A stretch of 64,000 nucleotides of DNA, taken from the NCBI GenBank assembly GCA_022818135.1, contig JAFMSR010000015.1, positions 28,683,628 through 28,747,627 of the forward strand. Direction: 5' to 3'. Within the stretch, counting starts at the first letter, position 1. Each line of letters starts with the position of its first letter. Under the pieces are notes generated by a model. That model was not told where the DNA came from, did no database searches, and saw nothing but the letters and a program-made list of their open reading frames with translations. This DNA is from Saxidomus purpurata (lineage: Eukaryota; Mollusca; Bivalvia; Venerida; Veneridae). Below, piece by piece: positions 45,630 to 56,177 of this stretch. The position numbers and the translations under genes are program-made.

Positions 45630-46543
45630 ATCATGCAACTAGCATTAAATCTGACCGATAACACCCGTCCGATATTTTAAAATGATATCACGTCACTGAC
45701 GTGATAACACTTTGTAACCACGCCCACATGCCGGACTACTTCAAGTTCGACAAGCAAGACTCCTCAAGTGCAATCACAGAGAAAAAGTAATCAAAACATT
45801 TCATTTATCCTATCATTTTTGTATTTTTTGTTTACAAATCATTGTTAATGATGTGGTTATTGCATAAAAATACAGCCCAAATAGATAAATTGAATGATTT
45901 AAAACGAACAGCAAGGCACCATAAAAATTGAAAATCCCCTGTAGAATTTTTTATTTTTGAAATAAACATAGGGTTGTTGGTATTCATTTTCTTAGTTAGA
46001 TCATTTGCTATCCATCTACAGCAATTTTGAGGCAAAATTTGAGAAAAAGTTGATTTTCATTTTTTTTATCACTATCCAATTTTACAGTAGGTTCTTAATG
46101 CGTGGTTGAAATGGCCTGAAACCTATCAGCTACCTATCAAAAGTTGAAAACTGTCTTTAAACCGCTCACTTTTCACTCATCAACTCTCAAGTTCCTCGTT
46201 TGTTTACAATTAGAATACCCCAGTGGTGTTGAGCCCACGCCGCCATTTTTGAAATGTCAGTGTTTTACTTGGAAATTCTTGCGTGTGTCTTTGCAAATAT
46301 TTTGTTTGCAAAACAATATCATTACATTAGAACATAAAAACACTTATAAATAGTCTCATGAAGGTAATTATAAAGCTATATTTATGTCGTTTTTATATTT
46401 TTTGTCCTTTTGAAATGTAGAACTATTTTTCGAGGCACATGTAGTAATTTTTAAATCATTTTCTTTTATAAATACCGTATTTATTCTATTTTAGGCCCCT
46501 AAAAGTGTCAAAAATATACAATATGAAGATTTGCATGATAAAT
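45630..46543 (+). other. Intron 23, region with a CRE-like palindrome
   Basis: Mostly unique sequence with no exon recognised. A 21-bp palindrome lies at 45686-45706. Confidence 0.5.
45686..45706. repeat. 21-bp palindrome with two TGACGT half-sites
   Basis: TATCACGTCA and TGACGTGATA flank a single C. TGACGT is the half-site of CREB/ATF proteins, but one intronic palindrome is not evidence of regulation. Confidence 0.4.
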
Positions 46544-46687
46544 AGAATATTAGTCAACTGCCTTTTGACAACATGTGATATCAGTTGGCGATACGGTCGG
46601 AAAAGGCTCGACGAGCCTCGCCTTTTACGGCCGCATCTACCTCACCTGATATCACATGTTATCAAAAGACAGTAGCCTAATATTCTC
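46544..46687. mobile_element. Compact fold-back (hairpin) element
   Basis: Nearly the entire 144 bp is one inverted repeat. The left arm AGAATATTAG...ACATGTGATATCAG...GGCTCG pairs with the right arm CGAGCC...CTGATATCACATGT...CTAATATTCT, about 70 bp each with a minimal loop and scattered mismatches. Likely a MITE; the arms would form a strong RNA hairpin if transcribed with the intron. Confidence 0.75.
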
Positions 46688-47172
46688 TATATAGCAGTTT
46701 CAGGTAATCTCAATTATGAAAATGATTCAAGCATATTTGGTGAGCATAGCATGATCTCCCTTTATTCATGTTGATACAAACCAGCATCTTTAAGCTTCAG
46801 CAAGCAACACTTTATCTTTTATGCCCTTTTCATAACTGAGCTCTATACCATGGTGTATACACCCATCATATTGAAATTTACCATACTGTTTCTAATGGCT
46901 CTTATAAAACAAGGTTAACATACTATTGGAGAAGATAAGTCAAACCCTATATATAGATGCCAGATGTGGGTGAAAAAAATAAGCAGCTTGTCTGCGGCCG
47001 CATTTCGCATTAGTTACAGAGAAAGCACTCTACCAAGCATGAAGGTTTAAATACTTTTGTCTGGGAAGAATAGTTTGTGTAGTCTGTTTTTGTGTCGCCC
47101 TTTTGGAGACAAGGCGTTACATAGGGATCGCTTTGTGTATTCTATATGTAGCTATATTATTTATTTTATTAG

Positions 47173-47319
47173 TCATTCTTTGATGAGGAGGACCAGAAGC
47201 AGTACATCTACAAGGAACCAAAGGTGACGAGCTTAGCCGAGCTGTGTGATCGGCTGAAAACTATGTACGAGGGAAAATACGGCAAAGATAACGTAAAACT
47301 TATTAACGACTCAAAAACT
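47173..47319 (+). CDS. DOCK9: DOCK-D exon 24: DHR-2 lobe B
   Basis: Encodes residues 1016-1064 (49 codons, phase 0). SFFDEEDQKQYIYKEPKVTS and YGKDNVKLINDSKT match FFEDEDGKEYIYKEPKLTPL and FGSENVKMIQDSGK. Acceptor ATTAG after a short T-rich run, donor GTAAGT. No counterpart of the extra segment that some vertebrate isoforms have between exon 23 and this point was seen. Confidence 0.96.
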
Positions 47320-47762
47320 GTAAGTTTGGCTTTCCTGGCTTGATGTATCTTAATAGTATTGCAATGAATGTAAAGTCATGTGTAAGTTCTCAAGTAGATG
47401 AAGCAGCCACCTGTCATAAACGGACACTAGTATTGTATTGCAGTCGGGTTTAAAACACCTAAAACTGCAAAAAACAACCAGCTACATTTAGTGGGCAACT
47501 TTATTGTCTCCTTTAGCTTGCTTTAAGTTATGGATTGATATAAAAGTCAAGGCTGGATATAAAATGGTAATGTTAGTGACATGAAAATATAATGGAACAG
47601 TGACAAGTAGACAGGCTAAAATACTAAAAATAGTCAGAAAAACTATTTGATATGTATTAATGTTATGAAATAGTTATTCTATGTCAAGTATTGATTAAAA
47701 TTGAAAAGCAAACGGATCAGTTTAAAACAAAAAGAGACTAAAATTTCTTTCTCGCCTTTCAG

Positions 47763-47973
47763 GTGAACCCTAACGAGTTAGACAATAAGTTCGCCCACAT
47801 TCAAGTGACTCATGTGACGCCGTTCTTCAAAGAGAAAGAGTTGCAGAGACGATTGACAAACTTTGAAAAAAACAATAACGTTTATGCATTTATGTATGAG
47901 ACCCCATTTACAAAAGTTGGAAAGGCACACGGTGAAATACATGAGCAATTTAAACGGAGAACAGTTCTTCTCA
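47763..47973 (+). CDS. DOCK9: DOCK-D exon 25: DHR-2 lobe B
   Basis: Encodes residues 1065-1134 plus one base. VNPNELDNKFAHIQVTHVTP, KEKELQRRLTNFEKNNNV and FKRRTVLL match VNPKDLDSKYAYIQVTHVIP and CKRRTIL of DOCK9. Lobe B helps form the Rho GTPase binding surface. Phase 0 in, 1 out, acceptor CTTTCAG, donor GTAAGG. Confidence 0.97.
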
Positions 47974-48638
47974 GTAAGGAAATTTAAACATTTGTTCCTT
48001 ATTGTTATACATGTTGTACATGTTGTTGACATTTGTACATTTAAAGTTTGAACATTGTTTCTTCATTGTTTTGAATTTGGTGGGTAAGGTATATCAACTC
48101 TCTTGAGGTCCTTCGTTCTTATTGGTTATATCTTGGCAGTAATCAAAGAAAATATCAAAGTTCAAAATTTATAAAAAGTAATAGTTTTACTCATACCATA
48201 AAAATGTCATTCATTAAATATAAATTTGATTGTTTTAATTACAACTTACATTGTGAGCAATAGTTGCCTCTTGGAAATGAAAGTTGAACACTAGCTTTTT
48301 GTGGCAACAAGAGTGCCTGAAAAAAAGTTTTCAAAATCCAAAGATTTTAGTCAGTTTCATCCCCCTCCCCCCACCCCACCCATTTATTTCTCTGTTGCCT
48401 TAAAGGGAAGATTTTGAAATAAATAGAAAAAGTGACAACATTTTGTAAAATCAAATATTTATGGGCTTGCCAAACTCTTAATCAAAGAAAAAATCAACAA
48501 ATTTATAAATTGCTCTTTTCTTGTACATATTTCTTTTAATACAGCCTTAGTCAGTGTATAATTGAGAGACTTTTGAAAAACTTCTGATAAACTTTTGTGA
48601 AAAAAAGATTATATCAGCTGGTCATTTTTGTTTGCCAG
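47974..48638 (+). other. Intron 25
   Basis: AT-rich, with a C-rich run near 48361-48380. Nothing else recognised. Confidence 0.5.
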
Positions 48639-48829
48639 CTACCCACTCCTTCCCATTTGTGAAGAAAAGAATTGAAGTGACCAATAAGACAGAATGTATC
48701 TTAAGCCCAATAGAGGTTGCCATTGACGAGATGAATGCCAAGGTGGCAGATTTACGAGAAGTTGTCGATCTCGCGATGCCAGATATGAAGAAATTACAGC
48801 TCAAACTGCAAGGATCTGTTAGTGCACAG
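48639..48829 (+). CDS. DOCK9: DOCK-D exon 26: DHR-2 lobe B/C junction
   Basis: Encodes residues 1135-1198. THSFPFVKKRIEV, PIEVAIDEMNAKVADLRE and LQLKLQGSVSAQ match HCFPYVKKRIPV, PIEVAIDEMSKKVAELRQ and LQLKLQGSVSVQ. Lobe C of DHR-2 holds the catalytic centre, and the helix that contacts the nucleotide through a sensor valine begins around this junction in human DOCK9 structures. Phase 1 in, 0 out, acceptor TTGCCAG, donor GTACGT. Confidence 0.97.
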
Positions 48830-49473
48830 GTACGTCTGTACTTACTTGCATGAAATGGTCTGAATGTAGCACCTGTTTCTGTCTAAAAATTCACCACAGT
48901 TGCTTTCTTTTAGTCTGTACTATGACCTCTAAATTTATATTTATTAATGATTTTAATACGAAGTCTTTGTTCTTGTACGAGTAGTAGTGATACACAATCA
49001 AACATCAAACTAATTAATTACAAGAGAAAGAGTCACCCAAGTATGTCATTAAGATGACTTGCGAATGGACATTCCTCGTATGTCCAGACTAGGGAGTGAA
49101 TCATGTCCTCAAGAATGCCTGGCATGATTGAATCCACTTATGACATATTCTACAGATTGTCAAAGTGAACTTTGAAAAATTTTTCTGCTCCATATCCTGA
49201 GATCTATGTTACCCACGGTCTTCAAGCATTATAGGATGTTTGGTTTTACTGAGGAGATGATCCCTAATGTTTTGGGTGTCAGTGGGTCAGAGGTCAAAGT
49301 GACTGTGACCTCCATAAGCTTAGGAGGCAAAATTCTTGTTTCCATCAAAGTCCGTATACATTTTTGTGAATAGATTTTACATGTAACACATGAAACATTA
49401 AGCCAGTAAACTTTCTCACTTCTCTACAAATAGCAACAGCTAAGATCAAATTGATCTGTAACTTTACATTCAG
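48830..49473 (+). other. Intron 26
   Basis: Contains a dispersed-element-like stretch at 49020-49340 (AAGAGAAAGAGTCACCC; later GAGGTCAAAGTGACTGTGACC, ending AATTCTTGTTTCC). It resembles the tandem-core elements elsewhere in the window but has no clear ends. Confidence 0.45.
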
Positions 49474-49574
49474 GTAAATGCTGGACCACTAGCCTACGCA
49501 GAGACGTTCTTGTCTGAAGAGAAAGTGAGCAAATATCCAACTGAAAAATGTGAATCTCTGAAAAATATATTCAG
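49474..49574 (+). CDS. DOCK9: DOCK-D exon 27: DHR-2 catalytic lobe C
   Basis: Encodes residues 1199-1231 plus two bases. It begins VNAGPLAYAETFL, matching VNAGPLAYARAFL of vertebrate DOCK9, the nucleotide-proximal loop of the exchange domain. Phase 0 in, 2 out, acceptor ATTCAG, donor GTGAGT. The replacement of Arg-Ala by Glu-Thr in AYARAF is a species difference and not in the core motif. Confidence 0.97.
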
Positions 49575-49611
49575 GTGAGTCCTGCTCAACTTTTATCACT
49601 AACATGAAAAC

Positions 49612-50112
49612 ATGTATACCTGGGAGTTTGTGGTAAGCCAGGCCTAGATTATCTACCAGGGAGTTTGTGGTAAGCCAGGCCTAGATTATGTATACCAGGG
49701 AGTTTGTGGTAAGCCAGGCCTAGATTATGTATACCAGGGAGTTTGTGGTAAGCCAGGCCGAGATTATGTATACCAGGGAGTTTGTGGTAAGCCGGCCTAG
49801 GTTATGTATACCAGGGAGTTTGTGGTAGCCAGGCGTAGCGGCCAGTGCCGGGTTTGTGGTAAGCCAGGCCAAGATTATGTATATTTGTGGTAAGCCAGGC
49901 CTAGATTATGTATACCAGGGAGTTTGTGGTAAGTCAGGCCTAGATTATGTATACCAGGGAGTTTGTGGTAAGCCAGGCCTAGATTACGTATACCAGGGAG
50001 TTTGTGGTAAGCCAGGCCTAGATTATATTCACCAGGGAGTTTGTGGTAAGCCAGGCTTAGATTATGTATACCAGGGAGTTTGTGGTAAGTCAGGCCTAGA
50101 TTATGTATTCCT
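49612..50112. repeat. 39-bp minisatellite with a splice-donor-like motif per unit
   Basis: About twelve units of 39 bp (GGAGTTTGTGGTAAGCCAGG, CCTAGATTATGTATACCA), near-identical apart from one damaged stretch around 49790-49880. The unit is 13 codons and has no stop in one frame, hence an open frame of 98 residues (49856-50152), which is an artefact. It starts 38 bp after the exon 27 donor. Confidence 0.93.
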
Positions 50113-51023
50113 GCTGCTTCTCTCCGTCATGTACCGTGGGAAAATAGACTGACAAAACTTCGTAACAGATGAATATTCATGACTAATTTTCATCGAATGA
50201 AATCGATGCTTATGTATAAGGAATAAGAGCACCTTCACATTGAAGAGTATCCTCAAATAATGACTGCCATGCAGACCGTTGAAAAAATGATTGATTATGT
50301 TTTGTCCGGATGGTAAGGGCCTGATCATATATAAAGGTCTGCAATCCAGGTAGATGAGTGATGCACAAAATCTGTTTAAAACTACATCCAGTGAGCAAGC
50401 ATGCAGGCTGCCATTTTTAATGTTTCCCTTAATGCGGTTTGAGAGCCAGCGATTTCATTGGATAGTTAATCTTGAGAAAAATATCAAGAAACCAATCGAA
50501 AGGCTTGAATTTACCTCATTAATTATTCATGAGTACGAGATTTCTTCAGTCAATTTGCCCAGGGTATTCAATTAGGTAATAGATTATGTAGTAGCAAAGC
50601 ATAAGTGGTTGAAGATTATACACTTAATAACATTCTGTAATTTCAAAAATTAAGCAAAAATATTTTTAAAGAAAATGAATAAATGCCATAATCTGAAACT
50701 GTGATTTTTATAAAGTGGGAAATGATATGATTTTCAAGACAGAGTGAAACTGCTCTTTGAGTAGCTGACTGAAGGAAATTCTGTTTTGTTTTTTTTTCAT
50801 ATATATACAATGCTTACAGATGATATAGATGGCCATGGATTATAATTTTGTAATGCTCATAGATGATGGTAACATTCTCACAGATGGTTGTGCTTACAGA
50901 GGCTTGTTAAACTAGCACATCATGAAGATCAGCACTGAGGTATAGACCTTGCTTCAGAGTAGGAGCTTATCCTTGGAAACAACTGCAAGCATTGGTAACA
51001 AGTTCTATTGTTCTTTATTGCAG
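50113..51023 (+). other. Intron 27, remainder
   Basis: No exon or well-defined repeat recognised. Confidence 0.5.
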
Positions 51024-51162
51024 GGAATTTGCAAATGTTTGCAATGATGGCCTAGATTTGAATGCTAAGTTGATAACTACAGAGCAGAAAGAATATCATG
51101 AAGCATTGAAGACTGGTTTTAGTGATATTGTGACCAGACTGTCAAACATGTTTGGAGAAACG
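51024..51162 (+). CDS. DOCK9: DOCK-D exon 28: end of DHR-2
   Basis: Encodes residues 1232-1278. REFANVCNDGLDLNAKLITT and EQKEYHEALKTGF match RQFVEACGQALAVNERLIKE and DQLEYQEEMKANY. This is the last helical part of lobe C. Phase 2 in (completes Arg), phase 0 out, acceptor ATTGCAG, donor GTAAGA. Confidence 0.96.
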
Positions 51163-51839
51163 GTAAGAGTACCTTACTTACCCCCACCCCCTGGGAAATG
51201 GCATGCGTAGTCTTGCATGCATTTATTGATATTCAGTTCTATTTTTGCCCATTTAGCTTGATCAATTTACAAATACATATTACTATGTTAGTTTAGCATA
51301 TTTATATTCTGTAAAATATGTGACTTTTGAGCACTTTTTGTGTAAAATAAGGGAAATAATCTTTTCATGAAATAGGGGTTGTTGTGTCAAAATGTAATGA
51401 ATATTTGTCTACTTTCACAAGCTTATATCTGTATTGTTATTTTGTCTGTACATCCTATCGAATACTAACAGGATTAATTTTATACTTTCATAATTTTTCA
51501 GTTACTCAAATCCTAGGTTTGTCTCTAAGTTATACGTACAAGTAGATACTAGCTTTCCATTGGTTAGTGTTAACAGTCAAGCCTGCCATAGCTGCAGTGT
51601 GCTTAGGGTATAATATAGCAGTCACTCCAAATCTGAGGCACTCTTCACCAGCCAGTTTATAAATGTTCTATGAAAATCACAGGAATCAGTCTAGCTGTCT
51701 TTTTAATTTCAAACTAGTGAATCATACAGTTTGCACCAGTCCAGAAAACTGGTTACACAGTCTAAAATTGACTATGTAACCAAATTGCATGGTCAAGTCT
51801 TTTAAATTGAGTTTGCTGGAGTTGTATGGTGATTTACTT
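51163..51839 (+). other. Intron 28, 5' part
   Basis: AT-rich intron, nothing recognised. Confidence 0.5.
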
Positions 51840-51975
51840 GAATCAGTAACACAGTCTACAAGAATGAGTTACACAGTCTACAAAAATTTAGTTACACAGT
51901 CTACAAAAATTAGTTACACAGTCTGCAAAAAATTAGTTACACAGTATACAAAAAATTAGTTACACAGTATCTTGT
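51840..51975. repeat. Short tandem repeat AGTTACACAGTCTACAAAAATT
   Basis: Six or so units of 20-23 bp with small length changes. Confidence 0.85.
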
Positions 51976-52560
51976 GGCTGCCCAGCCTGATTTGCATACA
52001 GTTAAAAGATATCTGTACAAGTCAGTTACTAAGTACATGTATCTGACAATCTTACCAATTTAATAGATTGCAAAAGTGGGCTTGTTGAAATAGCTTGGCT
52101 ATCGGAAAGCACGCTTCACTGCAGGTCATCATAAACTGTGGGTGATAGCTTGCTAGCAAAATAGATAATTTGTATTTGTTGGTTATTACCTATATATACC
52201 ATGTATCAAATAATGTATTAAAGAGATGGCAACCCTTTTATATAAAATTTTTAAGATTTAAAAGAATAATCGAAAAAGAAATTCACGTGCCACAAAGGAT
52301 TGTTTTGATACAAGTTGCAGCAGAAACAACGAGAAATTATTGTACATGTAATCAGTTATGATTCTGGCAGGGTTGACAGTAATATACTATTCTGTGTTAT
52401 ATAGTCGTACATCTGAAAGGTAAAATTTCACATTTCTTGCTGTGTGTTTCCTTAAATAACCTATTAACAGGAGGGGATGTTCAACAATCCCTTATACCAT
52501 GCTGTATAGCTACTAATTTAAACTTTCTCTTTTTCGCACAAAAAAAGACTTAACGTTGTT
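51976..52560 (+). other. Intron 28, stretch without recognised structure
   Basis: AT-rich intronic DNA. No exon or repeat was recognised. Confidence 0.45.
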
Positions 52561-52990
52561 TTTACTCGACTTTTAGAAGAATATGGAGAGCTGTTACAGT
52601 CATGTCGGCGATGCAGCTTTGGTTAAAGTTTTGCATGCGAGGTACTATCACGGATATATTTCAGTAACTACTCGTGGGATTGATTTGAAACTTCATTAAA
52701 CTCTTCAGGACTGTCATGTTAGATAGCTCTTGTATGAATTCAATTTAGATTATGGCCCTTGTTTGACTTTGTTACTTGAAACTAACCAATAGTGTTCAGT
52801 GATCTAACAGTTAGATAACTCCTGACTGAATTCACTACAAATTATGGCCCGTACAAACTTTGGTTAAAGTTTGTGCACTTTAGTAACCACTTATAGGAGT
52901 TATTTGAAACTTAGCAATAGTGTTCAGGGGTATCAAACAATTAAATTACTATAGACAACTTTGGACTTTTTTTGTGATTATTGCAGTTTT
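52561..52990 (+). mobile_element. Partial Helentron-like element (5' head and core only)
   Basis: Head TTTACTCGACTTTTAGAAGAATATGG and a core like that of the next element, which begins at 52991 without an intervening 3' hairpin. A truncated or nested copy. Confidence 0.55.
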
Positions 52991-54017
52991 TAGCTCGACT
53001 ATTCGGAGAATATGGAGAGCTATTACAGTCACTTGTGTGTCGGCGTCGGCGTTGCTTCTTTGGTTAAAGTTTTGCCTGCTAAGTACTATCATGCACATAT
53101 CTCAGTAACCACTTCTGATATTGACTTGAAACTTTGTTCATGTCTTTAGGGGTGTCATACAATCAAGGCAGATAACTCTTGAAAAAATTTAGTACAAATT
53201 ATGGCCCTTGTTTGACTTTTTGAAAATTTGGTTAAAGTTTTGCCTGCTAGGTACTATCATGCACATATCTCAGTAACCACTTATGATATTGACTTGAAAC
53301 TTTGTTCATGTCTTTAGGGGTGTCATACAATCAAGGCAGATAACTCTTGAAAAAATTTAGTACAAATTATGGCCCTTGTTTGACTTTGAAAATTTGGTTA
53401 AAGTTTTGCCTGCTAGGTACTATCATGCACATATCTCAGTAACCACTTGTGATATTGACTTGAAACTTCGTTAATGTCTCTAGGGGTGTCACACAGTCAA
53501 GTCAGATAACTCTTGTATAAATTTAGTACTAATTATGGCCCTTGTTTGACTTTTGAAAATTTGGTTAAAGTTTTGCCTGCTAGGTACTATCATGCACATA
53601 TCTCAGTAACCACTTATGATATTGGCTTGAAACTTTTTTAATGTCTTAAGAGGTGTCACACAGTCAAGACAGATAACTCTTGTTTAAATTTAGTGCAAAT
53701 TATGGCCCTTGTTTGACTTTTGAAAATTTGGTAAAGTTTTGCATGCAAGGTACTATCATGCACATATCACAGTAACCACTTATGGTAGTTATATCAAACC
53801 TTGCAATAGTGTTCAGGGTAAATTTTGTATCAAACAATTAATTTACCAAAAATTAAATCTATAGTTATAGATTTTGACTTTTTTTTATGATTCAACTTTC
53901 CTAGTTTATACTTAATAGTTAGCAGAATTTTGTTTTGCTATTACACTGATAAAAGTTTTGTTTTATTAGCAAACACCCACAATAGTCGAGCATGCTGTCT
54001 TATGGACAGCTCTTGTT
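52991..54017 (+). mobile_element. Helentron-like element, GCTCGACTATT family
   Basis: Head TAGCTCGACTATTCGGAG is mirrored by AATAGTCGAGC (about 53981-53991). The 3' hairpin GCTGTC-TTATG-GACAGC (53994-54010) is followed by TCTTGTT. The core has five units of about 170 bp (TTGGTTAAAGTTTTGCCTGC, ACTATCATGCACATATCTCA, AATTATGGCCCTTGTTTGAC). It clearly shares ancestry with the element at 686-1660. Confidence 0.7.
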
Positions 54018-54134
54018 TTAGTTTATACTTAGAGAGTCAACAGAATTTTGTTTTGCTATTTACTGATAAAAGTTTTGTTTTATTGGCAAGCACTGAGAAT
54101 AGTGGAGCGTGCTGTCTTGCGGACAGTTCTTGTT
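54018..54134 (+). mobile_element. Extra 3' end of the same element family
   Basis: Repeats the last 110 bp or so of the preceding element (GAATTTTGTTTTGCTATT, ATAAAAGTTTTGTTTTATT). It has its own hairpin CTGTC-TTGCG-GACAG (54112-54126) and TTCTTGTT terminus. Two consecutive 3' ends point to end duplication or read-through of the first terminus. Confidence 0.65.
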
Positions 54135-55289
54135 ATCTTTAAATTGCTACATGAGAAAGTGTCTCTTTAAACAGAATAGGATGTGTTATTGAATGAAAAG
54201 TTTGCACATGTAGTAGGAGTAACTTGCAAAATGTCACAGACTGTATTTTCTGTCCAATTTGTTCCGAGATATTGTACACAGCCAAATTTGGTTCACGTTT
54301 CATTGTCAGTGCATCTGATGTGTATTGCAAATTCTAACATGACTCATGATTTTCTCTCTATATACAAAGAGTAGAAAAATTAGGATTTATTATGCCATAA
54401 ACAATGAGCGGGCAGATATGCCTTAAAAAATGACGTCATACTATGCCACATGATGTAAAATAAATATCTGCATAGAAAATAATGCCTCGAGTTTATTCAC
54501 CTTTTGTAGTACATTTGTATCTGGTGACATCTGGTCATGTTAGAATCGAAATAGCATCTTTTTCTGCATTGTTATTGTCTAATATACAACTCTTCGTTGT
54601 TCTGATGTGCAGTTTTAAACAACTCTGGCCTTCATGGTTAATTACTGCACGTCGTCAGAACTCCAAATCATAGGTCACTGCTGATACGGATATTATTTTA
54701 TAAGTGCTTTTTACAAGATAAGTTCAATCATAAAATGCACATCCGGTAGACAGCTGTATAGAAAACTTACCAATACATTCAAAAAGTTTTCTTAACTGTC
54801 CATTGTTTAGGATTAGGAATAAAAATCAGTTATGAAAGTGTGCAATGCTTTTTGCTCTGCAGTTACTATTTTTGTGTGGTTAAAAACATTTAAAATGCTT
54901 ATTATACATTGTGTTTTATGTCGTTCATCACCTTTTGATTTTTCTTTAAATCAGGAACGTAGAATATACATTGATTATACATTCCTGTTTCAATCTTTGC
55001 ACCAACTGTTTTGGCACCAGTTTTTCCGGTATTAGTAGATTACCAAACAGTGGTACTTAGTTGTTTTGAATGGTAAAAATTTGACAGTATTTTCAACTTG
55101 CCACTTTTAAGAATTAGCTGTTGGACAGTGACCTCCTCACAAATTAGATATACCAAAAAAAATGTACTTGGTTATTTGAGAAAAATCTACAAATTTCACA
55201 GTGATAGTTTACTTTTGTTTCACAGTTTCAACATTTAAAAAATAATGTAATGGTATTTATGATCAAGACAGTATATTCTAGCAGTTATG
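54135..55289 (+). other. Intron 28, stretch without recognised structure
   Basis: No exon, RNA gene or repeat was recognised. The scattered open frames are short and have no recognisable product. Confidence 0.45.
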
Positions 55290-55566
55290 TGAGCAGGTAA
55301 TTGTTCTAGTGGTAACACACTGGACTTGTACTCCAGGGGTAGCTGATTTGATCCCCATTCCTCCATTAATGTAACTAACGGTGTTTCAGTGAGACTTTAA
55401 ACCGAGGATCCATAATTCGTTATATTGGTGCTATACACCAGGGATGCGAAACAATCAGGAATGTCTCTGGAACTTTCTGTTTCTTGCACTAACCCCTGAA
55501 ATTTAATTTCTTCTTTGGGACATTGGTCATATGGACAGCCTACACCAATGATAAAACTCTAAAGAC
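55290..55566 (+). mobile_element. tRNA-derived SINE-like element
   Basis: GTTCTAGTGGTAACACACTGG (A-box region), GTACTCCAGGGGTAG and GCTGATTTGATCCCC (B-box with one change) resemble a tRNA head. A body with CAGTGAGACTTTAAACCGAG follows. Too degenerate to be a tRNA gene. Confidence 0.6.
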
Positions 55567-56084
55567 ATGTACAATAGATTCTAGCAGTTCATTTACAGTG
55601 TACTGTAATGGTAGTCTTTTTATTCTTTTTTAACAGCTTTGTAGATACTTTATAGAGATTTAAAATAGACATCTCAAACTAGTTCATATAACTGATATAT
55701 TCCTGTCATTAGTTTTTATCAATGTGCATACAGTGATAATCAATCTCGCTTTCTCCACTATTTGACTAATGAAAACTAACAAGTTTAAGTCATAATTCGG
55801 CGGCTTCTTGTAAATAAAAAAAGTAAACATGAAAAATAAATATTTTTATTTTAGCTCGAAGAATTGAAAACTGGTTTTTAGGTCCTGAAGTGTGAATGAA
55901 TGTACATGTAGTTTTTTCTTATTCTTCCATATATTTTTATAGAATTGAAAATATTACAAGGGTCAGAAACATTGTACAATTACATGTATGTACAGTCATG
56001 TATATTCACATGAGTGTTATAGTAGAGAACTGCAGGTAATGGTAGAGCAAAAAAAAACTAAAGTTTTCCACTGTTTCTTTCCAG
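55567..56084 (+). other. Intron 28, 3' end
   Basis: No exon or repeat was recognised. Ends in the TTCTTTCCAG acceptor of the last exon. Confidence 0.5.
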
Positions 56085-56177
56085 ATTCTTACAAAAGATA
56101 TGGACGCATCACAGAGACAATCAATGTCAGTGTTCAACCTTGTTACCGCACCTGGACCGGGTTCAAGCCTGGCCTGA
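56085..56177 (+). CDS. DOCK9: DOCK-D exon 29: C-terminal tail and stop
   Basis: Encodes residues 1279-1308 and TGA (56175-56177). ILTKDMDASQRQSMSVFNLV followed by TAPGPGSSLA resembles the vertebrate tail, which also has an S-x-x-x-F-N element, is Ser-rich and shows little other conservation. Acceptor TTCTTTCCAG is strong, and the frame follows exon 28 in phase 0. The tail ends without an obvious PDZ-binding motif. Confidence 0.85.
   Translation: MLTKDMDASQRQSMSVFNLVTAPGPGSSLA

Larger units (their letters stand above)
422..56177 (+). other. DOCK9: Partial DOCK-D (zizimin; DOCK9/10/11-like) Rho-GEF gene, 3' part
   Basis: Gene-level entry joining 29 exons (422-509 through 56085-56177). Together they total 3928 nt, one base completing an upstream codon plus 1309 codons, and the frame stays open to the TGA. 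DOCK proteins are atypical exchange factors: DHR-1 binds phosphoinositides and DHR-2 exchanges GDP for GTP. The D subfamily acts on Cdc42 (DOCK9, DOCK11) or Cdc42 and Rac (DOCK10). The assignment rests on long stretches that align, without frame breaks, with what I know of vertebrate DOCK9-11, such as [32 protein letters not shown] and LQLKLQGSVSAQVNAGPLAY. The window holds the DHR-1 end (residues 1-50), the ARM-like middle (about 50-808), DHR-2 (about 815-1278) and the tail (1279-1308). The PH domain, most of DHR-1 and the promoter lie upstream. All introns are GT-AG. Most invertebrates carry one D-type gene, so which vertebrate paralogue it matches best is not meaningful; the symbol is by homology. 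Confidence 0.93.

Noticed and set aside
45199..45642. 147-codon ORF with repeated CLAHQDDVSRARPTSL-like phrases
   Set aside because: It is a reading of the tandem core of the ATGCCCCCGAAG-family element; the repetition follows the DNA units.
49856..50152. 98-codon ORF with a 13-residue repeat (CGKPGLDYVYQG)
   Set aside because: A product of a 39-bp intronic minisatellite whose unit is divisible by three; the units tile the intron outside the ORF as well.
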